A stretch of 7,116 nt of DNA from Candidatus Wallbacteria bacterium (GTDB lineage: Bacteria > Muiribacteriota > JAQTZZ01): the NCBI GenBank assembly GCA_028711905.1, contig JAQTRI010000180.1:1-7116 (forward strand), in the 5' to 3' direction. A program made the translations under genes and the position numbers. Below, piece by piece: positions 1 to 5,926 of the stretch. Position 1 is the stretch's first letter. Every line of letters begins with the position of its first letter. Under the pieces are notes generated by a model. It made no database searches, was not told the DNA's origin, and worked only from the letters and a program-made list of their open reading frames with translations.

Positions 1-2
1 AC

Positions 3-104
3 GATAATTGGAAATCAGGCGATTCTGATCCATGCCGTTATTGTACATGCGGGCTGTCCTGCTGGCAAATTGAATCATCTGCCGGATACCTGAAGCGGGA
101 TTGA
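3..104 (+). CDS. 3' end of an unidentified protein with a C-terminal Cys cluster (partial; possibly a PD-(D/E)XK nuclease)
   Basis: An open frame enters from the left edge and ends at a TGA at 102-104, giving 33 visible residues. The tail contains DPCRYCTCGLSCW, which has a C-x2-C-x5-C spacing. The C-terminal iron-sulfur clusters of AddB/RecB/Cas4-type PD-(D/E)XK nucleases have a similar spacing, but other Cys-rich metal-binding tails would fit equally well. The stop lies 23 nt before the preferred start of the following permease gene, so the two are probably co-transcribed. It does not resemble the C-terminus of an oligopeptide-binding protein or a transporter ATPase. The frame is chosen because it is open to the window edge and runs tightly into the next gene. 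The frame starting at position 1 is also open, to 93, but gives an unremarkable peptide. The family assignment is a guess. Confidence 0.4.
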   Translation, partial: DNWKSGDSDPCRYCTCGLSCWQIESSAGYLKRD

Positions 105-127
105 CTTTCCGAGCCGGTGAACTTATC

Positions 128-1099
128 ATGGTAGACATGAATAAGCGTTTCGGGGGACGCCTGTTTTACTTTTTGGTCACGATGTTCGGCGTGACCTTCT
201 TGATTTATTTCGCCTTTTTCGCTCTCAAGCACCGGGGCGGGAATCTTTTCCTGCCCGGTGAGATCATCAAGGGATATTTTCAATGGTGGCTCGGGCTTCT
301 GCGCTTTGATCTGGGTCTTTCTCTCAAGGACCACAGGCCTGTGCTTTCAAAAATCCTGGAGCGCTTTCCCGCTACCCTGGAACTGAATGTCGCCAGCCTG
401 GTGTTTTCCTTTCTCATCTCTATTCCTTTGGCATTCTGGGTTATCCACAAGGATAAAAAAACCTGGGAATACTCATTTTCCTTTATCACTATGGTACTTT
501 TTTCTCTCCCTAGTTTCTGGATCGCTTTAGTGCTTTCGATTTTTCTCGGGTTTCAGCTCGGCGAGATCACTCAGGCCTGGTTCGGATTCCAGTTCCGGTT
601 CCCGATCAGCGGCATGCGCTCCCTTGAAGTGGCACTTAACAGTGGTGCTTTCACCTGGTGGCAGAGATTCACAGACCGTCTTTTTCACCTGATCCTGCCT
701 GTGATCTGCTCTTCATTATTCAACATCGCGCTGATATATAAATTTTTTTACAATGAGCTGCGCCGCATCATGAATCGCGAATACATCACTGCAGCAAGAG
801 CCAGGGGAACATCTGAACTGCGCGTTGTGCTGCTGCACGCAGGCAAGAATGCTGTTTTTCCCCTGCTGACAGTGTTTTCACTCTTGATCCCCGGACTTTT
901 AAGCTCGAACTTTATCATTGAGACGGTTTTTTCATGGCCCGGCATAGGGCGGCTGGGATACGATGCGATCATGGCTCGGGATTATCCGCTGGTTATGGGA
1001 CTGGCACTTTTCACTACCATGATCGTCATCGGCACGAATCTGGGAATTGAACTGGCGTATTTTTATTTCAATCCCATGCTCAGGGAGGCCAAGGATTGA
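128..1099 (+). CDS. ABC transporter permease, dipeptide/oligopeptide type (DppB/OppB-like)
   Basis: This is an inner-membrane permease subunit of a peptide/nickel-type ABC importer, 323 residues from the ATG at 128. Hydrophobic segments lie at about residues 11-33, 88-107, 118-143, 187-206, 243-262 and 288-310. The cytoplasmic EAA loop that contacts the ATPase is clear (YITAARARG at 219-227, then HAGKNAVFPLLTV). Other family signatures are RFPATLEL (79-86), HLILP (187-191) and the segment ETVFSWPGIGRLGYDA (265-280). The first periplasmic loop is short: between TM1 and DLGLSL (61-66) the usual PGDP and LGLDQP stretches are missing. A TTG at 101 would overlap the upstream stop, but the ATG at 128 has GGTGA 8 nt upstream and gives a normal N-terminus; the ATG at 137 is another option. 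The gene overlaps the next permease by 4 nt. The substrate cannot be read from the sequence, and a partner ATPase must be encoded elsewhere. Confidence 0.9.
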   Translation: MVDMNKRFGGRLFYFLVTMFGVTFLIYFAFFALKHRGGNLFLPGEIIKGYFQWWLGLLRFDLGLSLKDHRPVLSKILERFPATLELNVASLVFSFLISIPLAFWVIHKDKKTWEYSFSFITMVLFSLPSFWIALVLSIFLGFQLGEITQAWFGFQFRFPISGMRSLEVALNSGAFTWWQRFTDRLFHLILPVICSSLFNIALIYKFFYNELRRIMNREYITAARARGTSELRVVLLHAGKNAVFPLLTVFSLLIPGLLSSNFIIETVFSWPGIGRLGYDAIMARDYPLVMGLALFTTMIVIGTNLGIELAYFYFNPMLREAKD

Positions 1100-1896
1100 G
1101 AAACAGCAACCGCCTGAAACTGTTTCTGGCAATGCTGCCGATGCTCCTGGTTCTGTCTGTGGGATTCGGTGGTGCCTTCTTTGTCAAGGACCCTTTGAAA
1201 CTCAACTTCCGTGAGCGCAGCAACCCACCGAGTGCTCAGCATTATTTCGGCACTGACGACATCGGATGTGATCTTTTGAAAAAAATCACACTCGCCACCC
1301 GTGTCACAGTCATGATCAGCTTGTGCGCGGTGCTTCTCAGCTTATCAGCCGGATTGATCCTTGGAAGTTTCTGCGGATATTTTCCCGGGAGCTGGTGCGA
1401 TTATCTGATCAATGCTTTCAGCGACATTCTTCTGAGTTTTCCCAATTTTTTCCTGATCCTGATTATGGTGGCTGTCCTGGGGAACAATGTATCCAACCTG
1501 GTGGCAGTGATTGCCGTAGGGTACTTTCCCACGGTATTCCGCATGGTCAGGAGCGAGGTGATGGCTTTGAAACAATCTGATTTCGTGCTGGCGGCGCGCT
1601 CTTTCGGATCAGGCTGGTGGCACAATTTCAGCAGGCATGTGCTGTCCAATATCAGAGAAAATCTGGTGGCCGTGTTCTTAGTTGGTATGGGAACCGCAAT
1701 TGTCGCTGAATCGGCACTCAGCTTTCTGGGACTCGGTGTTCCTCTGGAAAAGCCTTCACTGGGTAGTCTTCTGGCCAGCGGAAGAAATTACCTGAATGCC
1801 TGGTGGCTTTCATTTTTTCCCGGCCTGTTCATTTTCATGCTGAATTTTTCCCTGCAGATGCTTGGAGAATTGTATCTGAAGAGGGAGCGTTCCTGA
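1096..1896 (+). CDS. ABC transporter permease, dipeptide/oligopeptide type (DppC/OppC-like)
   Basis: This is the second inner-membrane permease and would form a heterodimer with the preceding gene product. The 266-residue protein has an N-terminal membrane segment (about 7-29), then the family hallmark HYFGTDDIGCD (49-59), four or five further membrane segments, the EAA loop (SDFVLAARSFGSGWWHNFSRH, from 161) and the conserved block SALSFLGLG (206-214) followed by PSLGSLLASGRNYL. The start is a TTG at 1096 within TTGA, overlapping the previous stop. It is well supported by AGGGAGG at 1082-1088, seven nt upstream, and no ATG or GTG gives a better N-terminus. The usual Arg in the GTDxxGRD motif is Cys58 here. 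No ATPase gene (DppD/DppF) follows; the gene runs into a convergent gap. Length and motif order are normal, so the family call is firm while the substrate is unknown. Confidence 0.93.
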   Translation: MRNSNRLKLFLAMLPMLLVLSVGFGGAFFVKDPLKLNFRERSNPPSAQHYFGTDDIGCDLLKKITLATRVTVMISLCAVLLSLSAGLILGSFCGYFPGSWCDYLINAFSDILLSFPNFFLILIMVAVLGNNVSNLVAVIAVGYFPTVFRMVRSEVMALKQSDFVLAARSFGSGWWHNFSRHVLSNIRENLVAVFLVGMGTAIVAESALSFLGLGVPLEKPSLGSLLASGRNYLNAWWLSFFPGLFIFMLNFSLQMLGELYLKRERS

Positions 1897-1928
1897 AATA
1901 CCATTCCGGATAATCGGGCGAATGTTTA

Positions 1929-1970
1929 CCCTGAACTGTAACATCGGCTGTGCCGATTAACAGTTCAGGG
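1929..1970. terminator. Strong imperfect hairpin between convergent genes (possible bidirectional terminator or dispersed repeat)
   Basis: CCCTGAACTGT (1929-1939) pairs with ACAGTTCAGGG (1960-1970) over 11 bp. After a small asymmetric internal loop, ATCGGC (1943-1948) pairs with GCCGAT (1952-1957) around a TGT loop. The element fills most of the 78-bp gap between the permease stop and the convergent ligase stop. Neither side has a T-run, so it is not a canonical intrinsic terminator. It could still stabilise 3' ends or act in a factor-dependent way. The adjacent GGGGCCCC (1968-1975) runs into the stop codon of the - strand gene. Confidence 0.5.
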
Positions 1971-1974
1971 GCCC

Positions 1975-3699
1975 CTACCTGTTACCGTCTTTTTCTTTGT
2001 ATTTCTTCCACAGACCCAGCACACCCGGATTCTCAGGGAAGAGAATTGTCAGCTCGTTTAGAAACATCCTGGCATCGTCAACTCTGTTCTCCTGCAGCGC
2101 CAGCTCGATAAAAGCCAGCCTGGCAGCCTTGTCGCGCTTGTTTTCGATGGAAGCGGCCACTTTCAAGGTTTCCAGGGCCAGCGAAACATTACCATTCAAG
2201 TAGTGATTGAGACCCATCATGTAGAAAGCATCGCGGCTGGATCCGATTTTCAGGGCTTTGCGCAGAAAATCGTTGCTGGCAGTATAGCTGCCTTTGTGAT
2301 GAAGGCAGAACGCGGTCCCGAGATAAGCCCTTTCATTGAGCGGTGAAAAACGGGAGGCCATATGGAACAGTCTCTCGGCTTTTGGCAGATCACCGGCATA
2401 TTTGCATCGTTCAGCCCGGGTTAACAGAAATTCAGCGGCAAACGGGTTAAGAACATCCTTAATCCAGATCAGTCCAAATATCAGAAAGGCCATGCTGAAA
2501 AGAAGTATTCCATGCTTTGGCTTGATGATTGTGACCGGCCGGAACAGTCCCGCACCGGTCAGGGCCAGTCCGGTGATAAGTGCTAAGTACAAGGAATGAA
2601 GGGGAAGGCGCAAAGGGAACTCACCAAAAGCGAATACGATTGTGCCGAGCAGTGAATAGAATTCAGGCGTGTGGAACAGGGCACGGCCAAGACGCCAGAC
2701 AATGAATAAAAGCAGAACCAGCCCAGGCAGGCCGCACTCGGAAAGTGTTTCCAGATACTCGTTGTGAGCGTGGCTGATGCCTGTGCGCAGCGTGAGAAAA
2801 TCCGGATTATCCCTGCCGGTTTCAAGCTGAGTGATGGCAGCAAGCCTGGAGAAACTCCCGGGACCTGTTCCCAGTATCGGATGCTCTCTCCAATGCTGGA
2901 ACGCTGTTTCCCACAGCATCAGCCTGTAGGAAATGCTGGAAGACGAAGGATTCAATTCCAGCAAGTGGAGCATCCTTGATCTGACGGCCTGATTCAGAAG
3001 GAAAGCACAAGGCAGCATGACTGCGATAATGAGTAGGGTGAGAAACCTTCTGTCAAAAAATTTCGCTGAATGGCGGATCAGGAAGATTGCGGTCATCAGC
3101 AGAAGCGCTGACATCACGCCGCGGGACCCTGAGGCGAGGATAACCGCAGGGGTCAGTGCCACATTGAAAATGCACAAAAAATTCCAGCCCCGCATCTTGA
3201 TGAGATGCGTGTTCAACGGAAGCAGAATCAGAAGAAAAGATGCGGCCCAGTTGATGTTGCCGAATCCAGCCACAGGCCTGATCCCGAAAATGATCTGAAC
3301 AATCATCAGAATTAACAGGACTGAGTTCTGCCAGACCAGCAGTCGATAAAGGGTGGGTCTGACAGAGGCGAGAAAAGGGAGGGCCTGAAAAAAAGCCGCG
3401 TGCAGGGCAATCCAGACTGTGACACGCAGTCCTGGAGCGATAGAATCCGCGGCCATTGCTGACAGAACCCACCAGCAGAGCATGATCCCTGCGGGAAGGT
3501 TCAGGGGGGAGGTGAAAATGCAGCCTTCGAAGATAATGTTTCCGGACAAAAGAGCTGCAGCAGCTACCATAATGGTTCCGGAGATAAAAATCTTGGGCAC
3601 GACTGAACCGGAGTAAATAATGGGGATCACCACAAACGGAGCGACTGCGATCAGCGCGCAGATGAAGGTTCTGGTTTTCAAGTACCCGTCACTTTTCAA
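1975..3699 (-). CDS. O-antigen ligase / Wzy polymerase family membrane protein with C-terminal TPR region
   Basis: This is a polytopic inner-membrane glycan transferase of the Wzy_C (WaaL/Wzy/PglL) type, expected to act on lipid-linked glycans at the periplasmic face. The 574 residues include about ten hydrophobic segments between residues 10 and 415. Family signatures are GSRG (191-194), a large loop with YRLMLWETAFQHWREHP (258-274), GTGPGSF (277-283), HAHNEYLE (310-317) and ECGLPGL (321-327). The Arg of SRG and the His of HAHN correspond to functionally important positions in WaaL-type ligases. Residues about 424-570 form amphipathic helix pairs typical of TPRs (AERCKYAGDLPKAERLFHMA, then further repeats). 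The sequence cannot say whether it ligates O-antigen, polymerises a repeat unit or glycosylates protein. The start is uncertain: a TTG at 3699 overlaps the epimerase stop by 11 nt with no good SD, while a TTG at 3681 (protein starting MKTRTF) has AAGTGA about 7 nt upstream. Confidence 0.87.
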   Translation of the reverse strand: MKSDGYLKTRTFICALIAVAPFVVIPIIYSGSVVPKIFISGTIMVAAAALLSGNIIFEGCIFTSPLNLPAGIMLCWWVLSAMAADSIAPGLRVTVWIALHAAFFQALPFLASVRPTLYRLLVWQNSVLLILMIVQIIFGIRPVAGFGNINWAASFLLILLPLNTHLIKMRGWNFLCIFNVALTPAVILASGSRGVMSALLLMTAIFLIRHSAKFFDRRFLTLLIIAVMLPCAFLLNQAVRSRMLHLLELNPSSSSISYRLMLWETAFQHWREHPILGTGPGSFSRLAAITQLETGRDNPDFLTLRTGISHAHNEYLETLSECGLPGLVLLLFIVWRLGRALFHTPEFYSLLGTIVFAFGEFPLRLPLHSLYLALITGLALTGAGLFRPVTIIKPKHGILLFSMAFLIFGLIWIKDVLNPFAAEFLLTRAERCKYAGDLPKAERLFHMASRFSPLNERAYLGTAFCLHHKGSYTASNDFLRKALKIGSSRDAFYMMGLNHYLNGNVSLALETLKVAASIENKRDKAARLAFIELALQENRVDDARMFLNELTILFPENPGVLGLWKKYKEKDGNR

Positions 3700-4654
3700 A
3701 GTATTCGATGGTTTTCTTCAGCACTTCATCTAAGGGTGTGGCCGGGGCGAAACCCGTGAGTTTCAAGAGTTTGGAAATGTCCGGTTTGCGCACTCTCATG
3801 TCCTCGAAATTCTCCCCGAAAACCTGCCTGGGATCAATGTGATCAATGGTGGAACTGCTTCCTGTGAACCTGACGATGCGTTCAGCCAGGTCATTGATTG
3901 ACACCAGCTCAGTGGAACCGATGTTGATGATCTCGCCGTGGGCCTGAGGGCATGAAAGCAGACGGAGCATGGCCTCCACTACATCATTGATATAGGTGAA
4001 ACAGCGGGACTGGTCGCCTTCACCGAAGATCGTGATCGGCTGGTTCAGCATGGCGGATTTGATGAACTTGGGTATCACCATGCCGTAAGATCCGGTCTGG
4101 CGCGGGCCACATGTGTTGAAAAAGCGCACGATGACGACAGGCAGCTTTTTTTCGCGGAAATAGGCCAGGGCCAGAAACTCATCAACAGCTTTTGAGCAGG
4201 CATATCCCCAGCGGCTGATATAAGTGCAGCCGAGAATGCGGTCATCAGACTCTTCGAGAGGGATGTTCTCGTTCTTGCCGTATACCTCTGAGGTTGAGGC
4301 GATGAGGGTGAGTTTCTTCTGGTAATTAGCGAGTTCCAGGATGTTTTCAGTGCCGCGGATATTGATCAGAAGAGACTTGAGCGGATTATCCATGATGTAT
4401 TTGACACCAACGGCAGCCGCGAGATGAACGATTACTTCAGCTTCCTGGACCAGCTCTTCGAGCGTGACTTTGTCTAAGACCGAACCGACTTTGATTTTGA
4501 AATTAGATTTTTGAGTCAGGTGTTCCACATTTTCCATTCGCCCAGTAGAAAGATCGTCCAGCACCTGGACGAAATGGCCCTCATTAACGAGTCTCTCGCT
4601 GAGATGTGAACCGATAAAACCCGCGCCGCCTGTGATCAGATATTTTTTACTCAA
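3689..4654 (-). CDS. NAD-dependent epimerase/dehydratase (extended SDR, nucleotide-sugar enzyme)
   Basis: This is a cytoplasmic NAD(P)-dependent enzyme acting on a nucleotide-activated sugar, most like the GalE / UDP-glucuronate decarboxylase branch of extended SDRs. From the TTG at 4654 it has 321 residues. The Rossmann GGAGFIG motif is at 9-15, an acidic pair after beta2 (DD, 33-34) suits NAD, STSEVYG starts at about 120, and the catalytic Y-x3-K is Y151ACSK155. The substrate-binding side shows RFFNTCGPRQTGSYG (ending near 191) and GDQSRCFTYIND (213-224). An ATG at 4690 would lengthen it by 12 residues and overlap the upstream gene by 44 nt. The TTG is preferred because GGGAGG lies six nt upstream (4661-4666) and the protein then starts MSKKYLITGGAG, as usual for the family. 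It overlaps the lipoprotein gene by 8 nt and the ligase gene by up to 11 nt, so the operon is tight. The exact sugar is not resolved. Confidence 0.9.
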   Translation of the reverse strand: MSKKYLITGGAGFIGSHLSERLVNEGHFVQVLDDLSTGRMENVEHLTQKSNFKIKVGSVLDKVTLEELVQEAEVIVHLAAAVGVKYIMDNPLKSLLINIRGTENILELANYQKKLTLIASTSEVYGKNENIPLEESDDRILGCTYISRWGYACSKAVDEFLALAYFREKKLPVVIVRFFNTCGPRQTGSYGMVIPKFIKSAMLNQPITIFGEGDQSRCFTYINDVVEAMLRLLSCPQAHGEIINIGSTELVSINDLAERIVRFTGSSSTIDHIDPRQVFGENFEDMRVRKPDISKLLKLTGFAPATPLDEVLKKTIEYFEK

Positions 4655-5684
4655 TGGAAACCTCCCGGGAGACTGGTTTGTTGATCGCATCCCATCTTTT
4701 TCGGATGGCTTCGCCGAGGCCTTCCATCAGCCGAAGTGGGATGGCGTCCTGCTGGCCTTCGAGCTGGGCCAGTCCTTTTTTGTAATATTCAAGTGCCGAG
4801 TGCACATCGTTTCCCAGGTAAAGGTGCATTTTCGAGAGGCTGATGCAGGCATAAATCCGGTCAGCGGGCAGCGGGGAATTGAGGATCAGGAACTCGGCGC
4901 TATCAGTAATTTCAGCTGTATCGCTGTTGGCAAATCCTCTGCCGATGCGGTGATAAGCATCGGCCAGATGGGCATAATGCTTGATATAAAGCGGATCTTC
5001 AATCATTTTCTGGTAATCGAGGGCGATCTTTTCCCTGGCTTTCAGATCCGGGTGTTCTAAAAGAAAGGCGCGCCTGAGCTCCTGGATGTATTCGAAGTAA
5101 TCCAGCAGATCCTGTGATTTTTCGAACTTTTTCAGAAAAGTGCGGGACAATTCCCAGCGCAGGCTGGCGATGAAGCTGCTGTCCTCTCTCCGACCGGAGA
5201 TATTGCACGCCGCGTGCAGTGTATCGACTGAAGCCTGGTATTCGCCGATTTCTCTGAGAATAATGCCCAGATAATACTGAAAAGGATAATCGGAATACAG
5301 GGAGGAAAGCGTGACTTCAGTGGAATGCAGGTTGCTGCTTCTGGCCTCGTGCATTGCCTGAGAAAATGCCGCCTGGTCGTGAAGATCTTTGATTGAAGGA
5401 ACAAGTGCCTGTTGCTTTTCTGTCTTGCCCGGTTGTTCGATGAACCTGTTGCAGGCCATCATTGACAGGGAAAACTGACCGAGCTGCAGGTAACAGCTCG
5501 CAAGATAGTATAACGAATCGGTCGCTCGCACCTCTGCAGAAAGGCACTGCTCAAAAATCTGTATTGCTGATGCGAATTGACGCTCTCGAAAAAAAGCCTC
5601 TCCCTGTTCGAAACCGAACCCGCAGGCTGTGAAAAAAAACACCGGCACAAGGCACAGAACGGACAGTAAGGCGGTTTTGACCAA
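4647..5684 (-). CDS. Predicted TPR-containing lipoprotein
   Basis: The 345-residue protein has a Sec signal peptide: Lys3, a hydrophobic core at 5-18, and a lipobox-like FTAC with Cys21 as the lipidation site. The Phe at the -3 position makes the lipobox slightly atypical. Residues after Cys are GF rather than Asp, which would favour outer-membrane sorting if the Lol rule applies. Most of the mature protein is helical, with TPR-like pairs near 23-50 (EAFFRERQFASAIQIFEQCL), 54-84, 132-160 and 275-310. This suggests a periplasmic or outer-membrane-attached scaffold. The start is a TTG at 5684 supported by AAGGAG at 5692-5697, seven nt upstream. It is the first gene of the - strand operon and overlaps the epimerase by 8 nt. 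That placement suggests a role in assembling or exporting the surface glycan, but no specific function can be named. Confidence 0.8.
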   Translation of the reverse strand: MVKTALLSVLCLVPVFFFTACGFGFEQGEAFFRERQFASAIQIFEQCLSAEVRATDSLYYLASCYLQLGQFSLSMMACNRFIEQPGKTEKQQALVPSIKDLHDQAAFSQAMHEARSSNLHSTEVTLSSLYSDYPFQYYLGIILREIGEYQASVDTLHAACNISGRREDSSFIASLRWELSRTFLKKFEKSQDLLDYFEYIQELRRAFLLEHPDLKAREKIALDYQKMIEDPLYIKHYAHLADAYHRIGRGFANSDTAEITDSAEFLILNSPLPADRIYACISLSKMHLYLGNDVHSALEYYKKGLAQLEGQQDAIPLRLMEGLGEAIRKRWDAINKPVSREVSIE

Positions 5685-5712
5685 GCAATCTCTCCTTAAA
5701 GTTTTGGTAAGG

Positions 5713-5746
5713 GCGCACGGATATTTTACCGGATTACCCGTGGCGC
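5713..5746 (-). other. Possible hairpin in the 5' leader of the lipoprotein operon
   Basis: GCGCACGG (5713-5720) can pair with CCGTGGCGC (5738-5746), giving 8 bp with one bulged base and a 17-nt AT-rich loop. It falls in the predicted leader of the - strand transcript, about 30 nt ahead of the TTG start. No known riboswitch or leader class is recognised. It may be chance. Confidence 0.25.
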
Positions 5747-5778
5747 AACCTTGCCAACGATCAGATTATCCACATGCT

Positions 5779-5808
5779 AATATAATCCTTTGCCTGAGAT
5801 TCTGGCAA
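5779..5808 (-). promoter_or_regulatory. Predicted sigma70-type promoter of the lipoprotein-epimerase-ligase operon
   Basis: Read on the - strand, TTGCCA (5803-5808; 5 of 6 to consensus) is followed after 18 bp by TATATT (5779-5784; 5 of 6). Transcription would start near 5772 and leave a leader of about 88 nt. No other good pair was seen upstream of this operon. The -35 lies inside the right arm of the dyad at 5789-5809. Confidence 0.5.
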
Positions 5809-5809
5809 A
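5789..5809. promoter_or_regulatory. 21-bp dyad, candidate operator between divergent promoters
   Basis: TTTGCC (5789-5794) and GGCAAA (5804-5809) are perfect inverted arms. Two more matched pairs lie inside, so 8 of 10 paired positions match around the centre at 5799. It covers the -35 of the - strand promoter and the -35 area of the + strand promoter. A dimeric regulator bound here could control both operons. The regulator is not identifiable from the sequence. Confidence 0.4.
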
Positions 5810-5831
5810 CAGGTGCGAGCTGTGATATATT
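5802..5831 (+). promoter_or_regulatory. Predicted promoter of the PASTA-kinase operon, extended -10 type
   Basis: TATATT at 5826-5831 is preceded by TG one base upstream (TGATATATT), which is an extended -10. CTGGCA (5802-5807; 4 of 6) sits at an 18-bp spacing as a weak -35. The expected start near 5838 gives a leader of about 90 nt before the PASTA gene. Confidence 0.45.
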
Positions 5832-5926
5832 CACAAGACGGGTTGCGCATGGAACCCGGTTGACCATTTTGCTGTAAGGAATTTGGCCAGATTGAACAAT
5901 AATCCCGAAATCCATCGAACTCAAGG

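Noticed and set aside
1..93. Frame 1 open reading to the TGA at 91-93
   Set aside because: It is also open to the edge, but the peptide shows no motif. The frame ending at 104 has an ordered Cys cluster and better spacing to the permease gene.
1897..1974. Canonical intrinsic terminator with U-tract
   Set aside because: The hairpin is strong, but no T-run follows on either strand, so only a weaker terminator or 3'-end role is claimed.
3053..3472. 139-residue open frame on the - strand inside the ligase gene
   Set aside because: It lies in another frame of the same strand, has no recognisable domain and is rich in residues expected from a shifted membrane-protein frame. The ligase frame carries the Wzy_C motifs.
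4655..4690. ATG at 4690 as the start of the epimerase
   Set aside because: It adds 12 non-conserved residues and a 44-nt overlap. The TTG at 4654 has GGGAGG at ideal spacing and yields the family N-terminus.
4632..5060. 142-residue + strand open frame opposite the lipoprotein gene
   Set aside because: It is antisense to a gene with a signal peptide, TPRs and a good SD, and has no family motif.
5781..5786. Perfect TATAAT on the + strand
   Set aside because: No -35-like hexamer sits 16-18 bp upstream; the nearest, TTGCCA at 5751-5756, is 24 bp away. The extended -10 at 5826 is preferred.
5803..5817. Sigma54-like TGGCA...TGC
   Set aside because: The GG to GC distance is one base shorter than the required spacing and the rest matches poorly.
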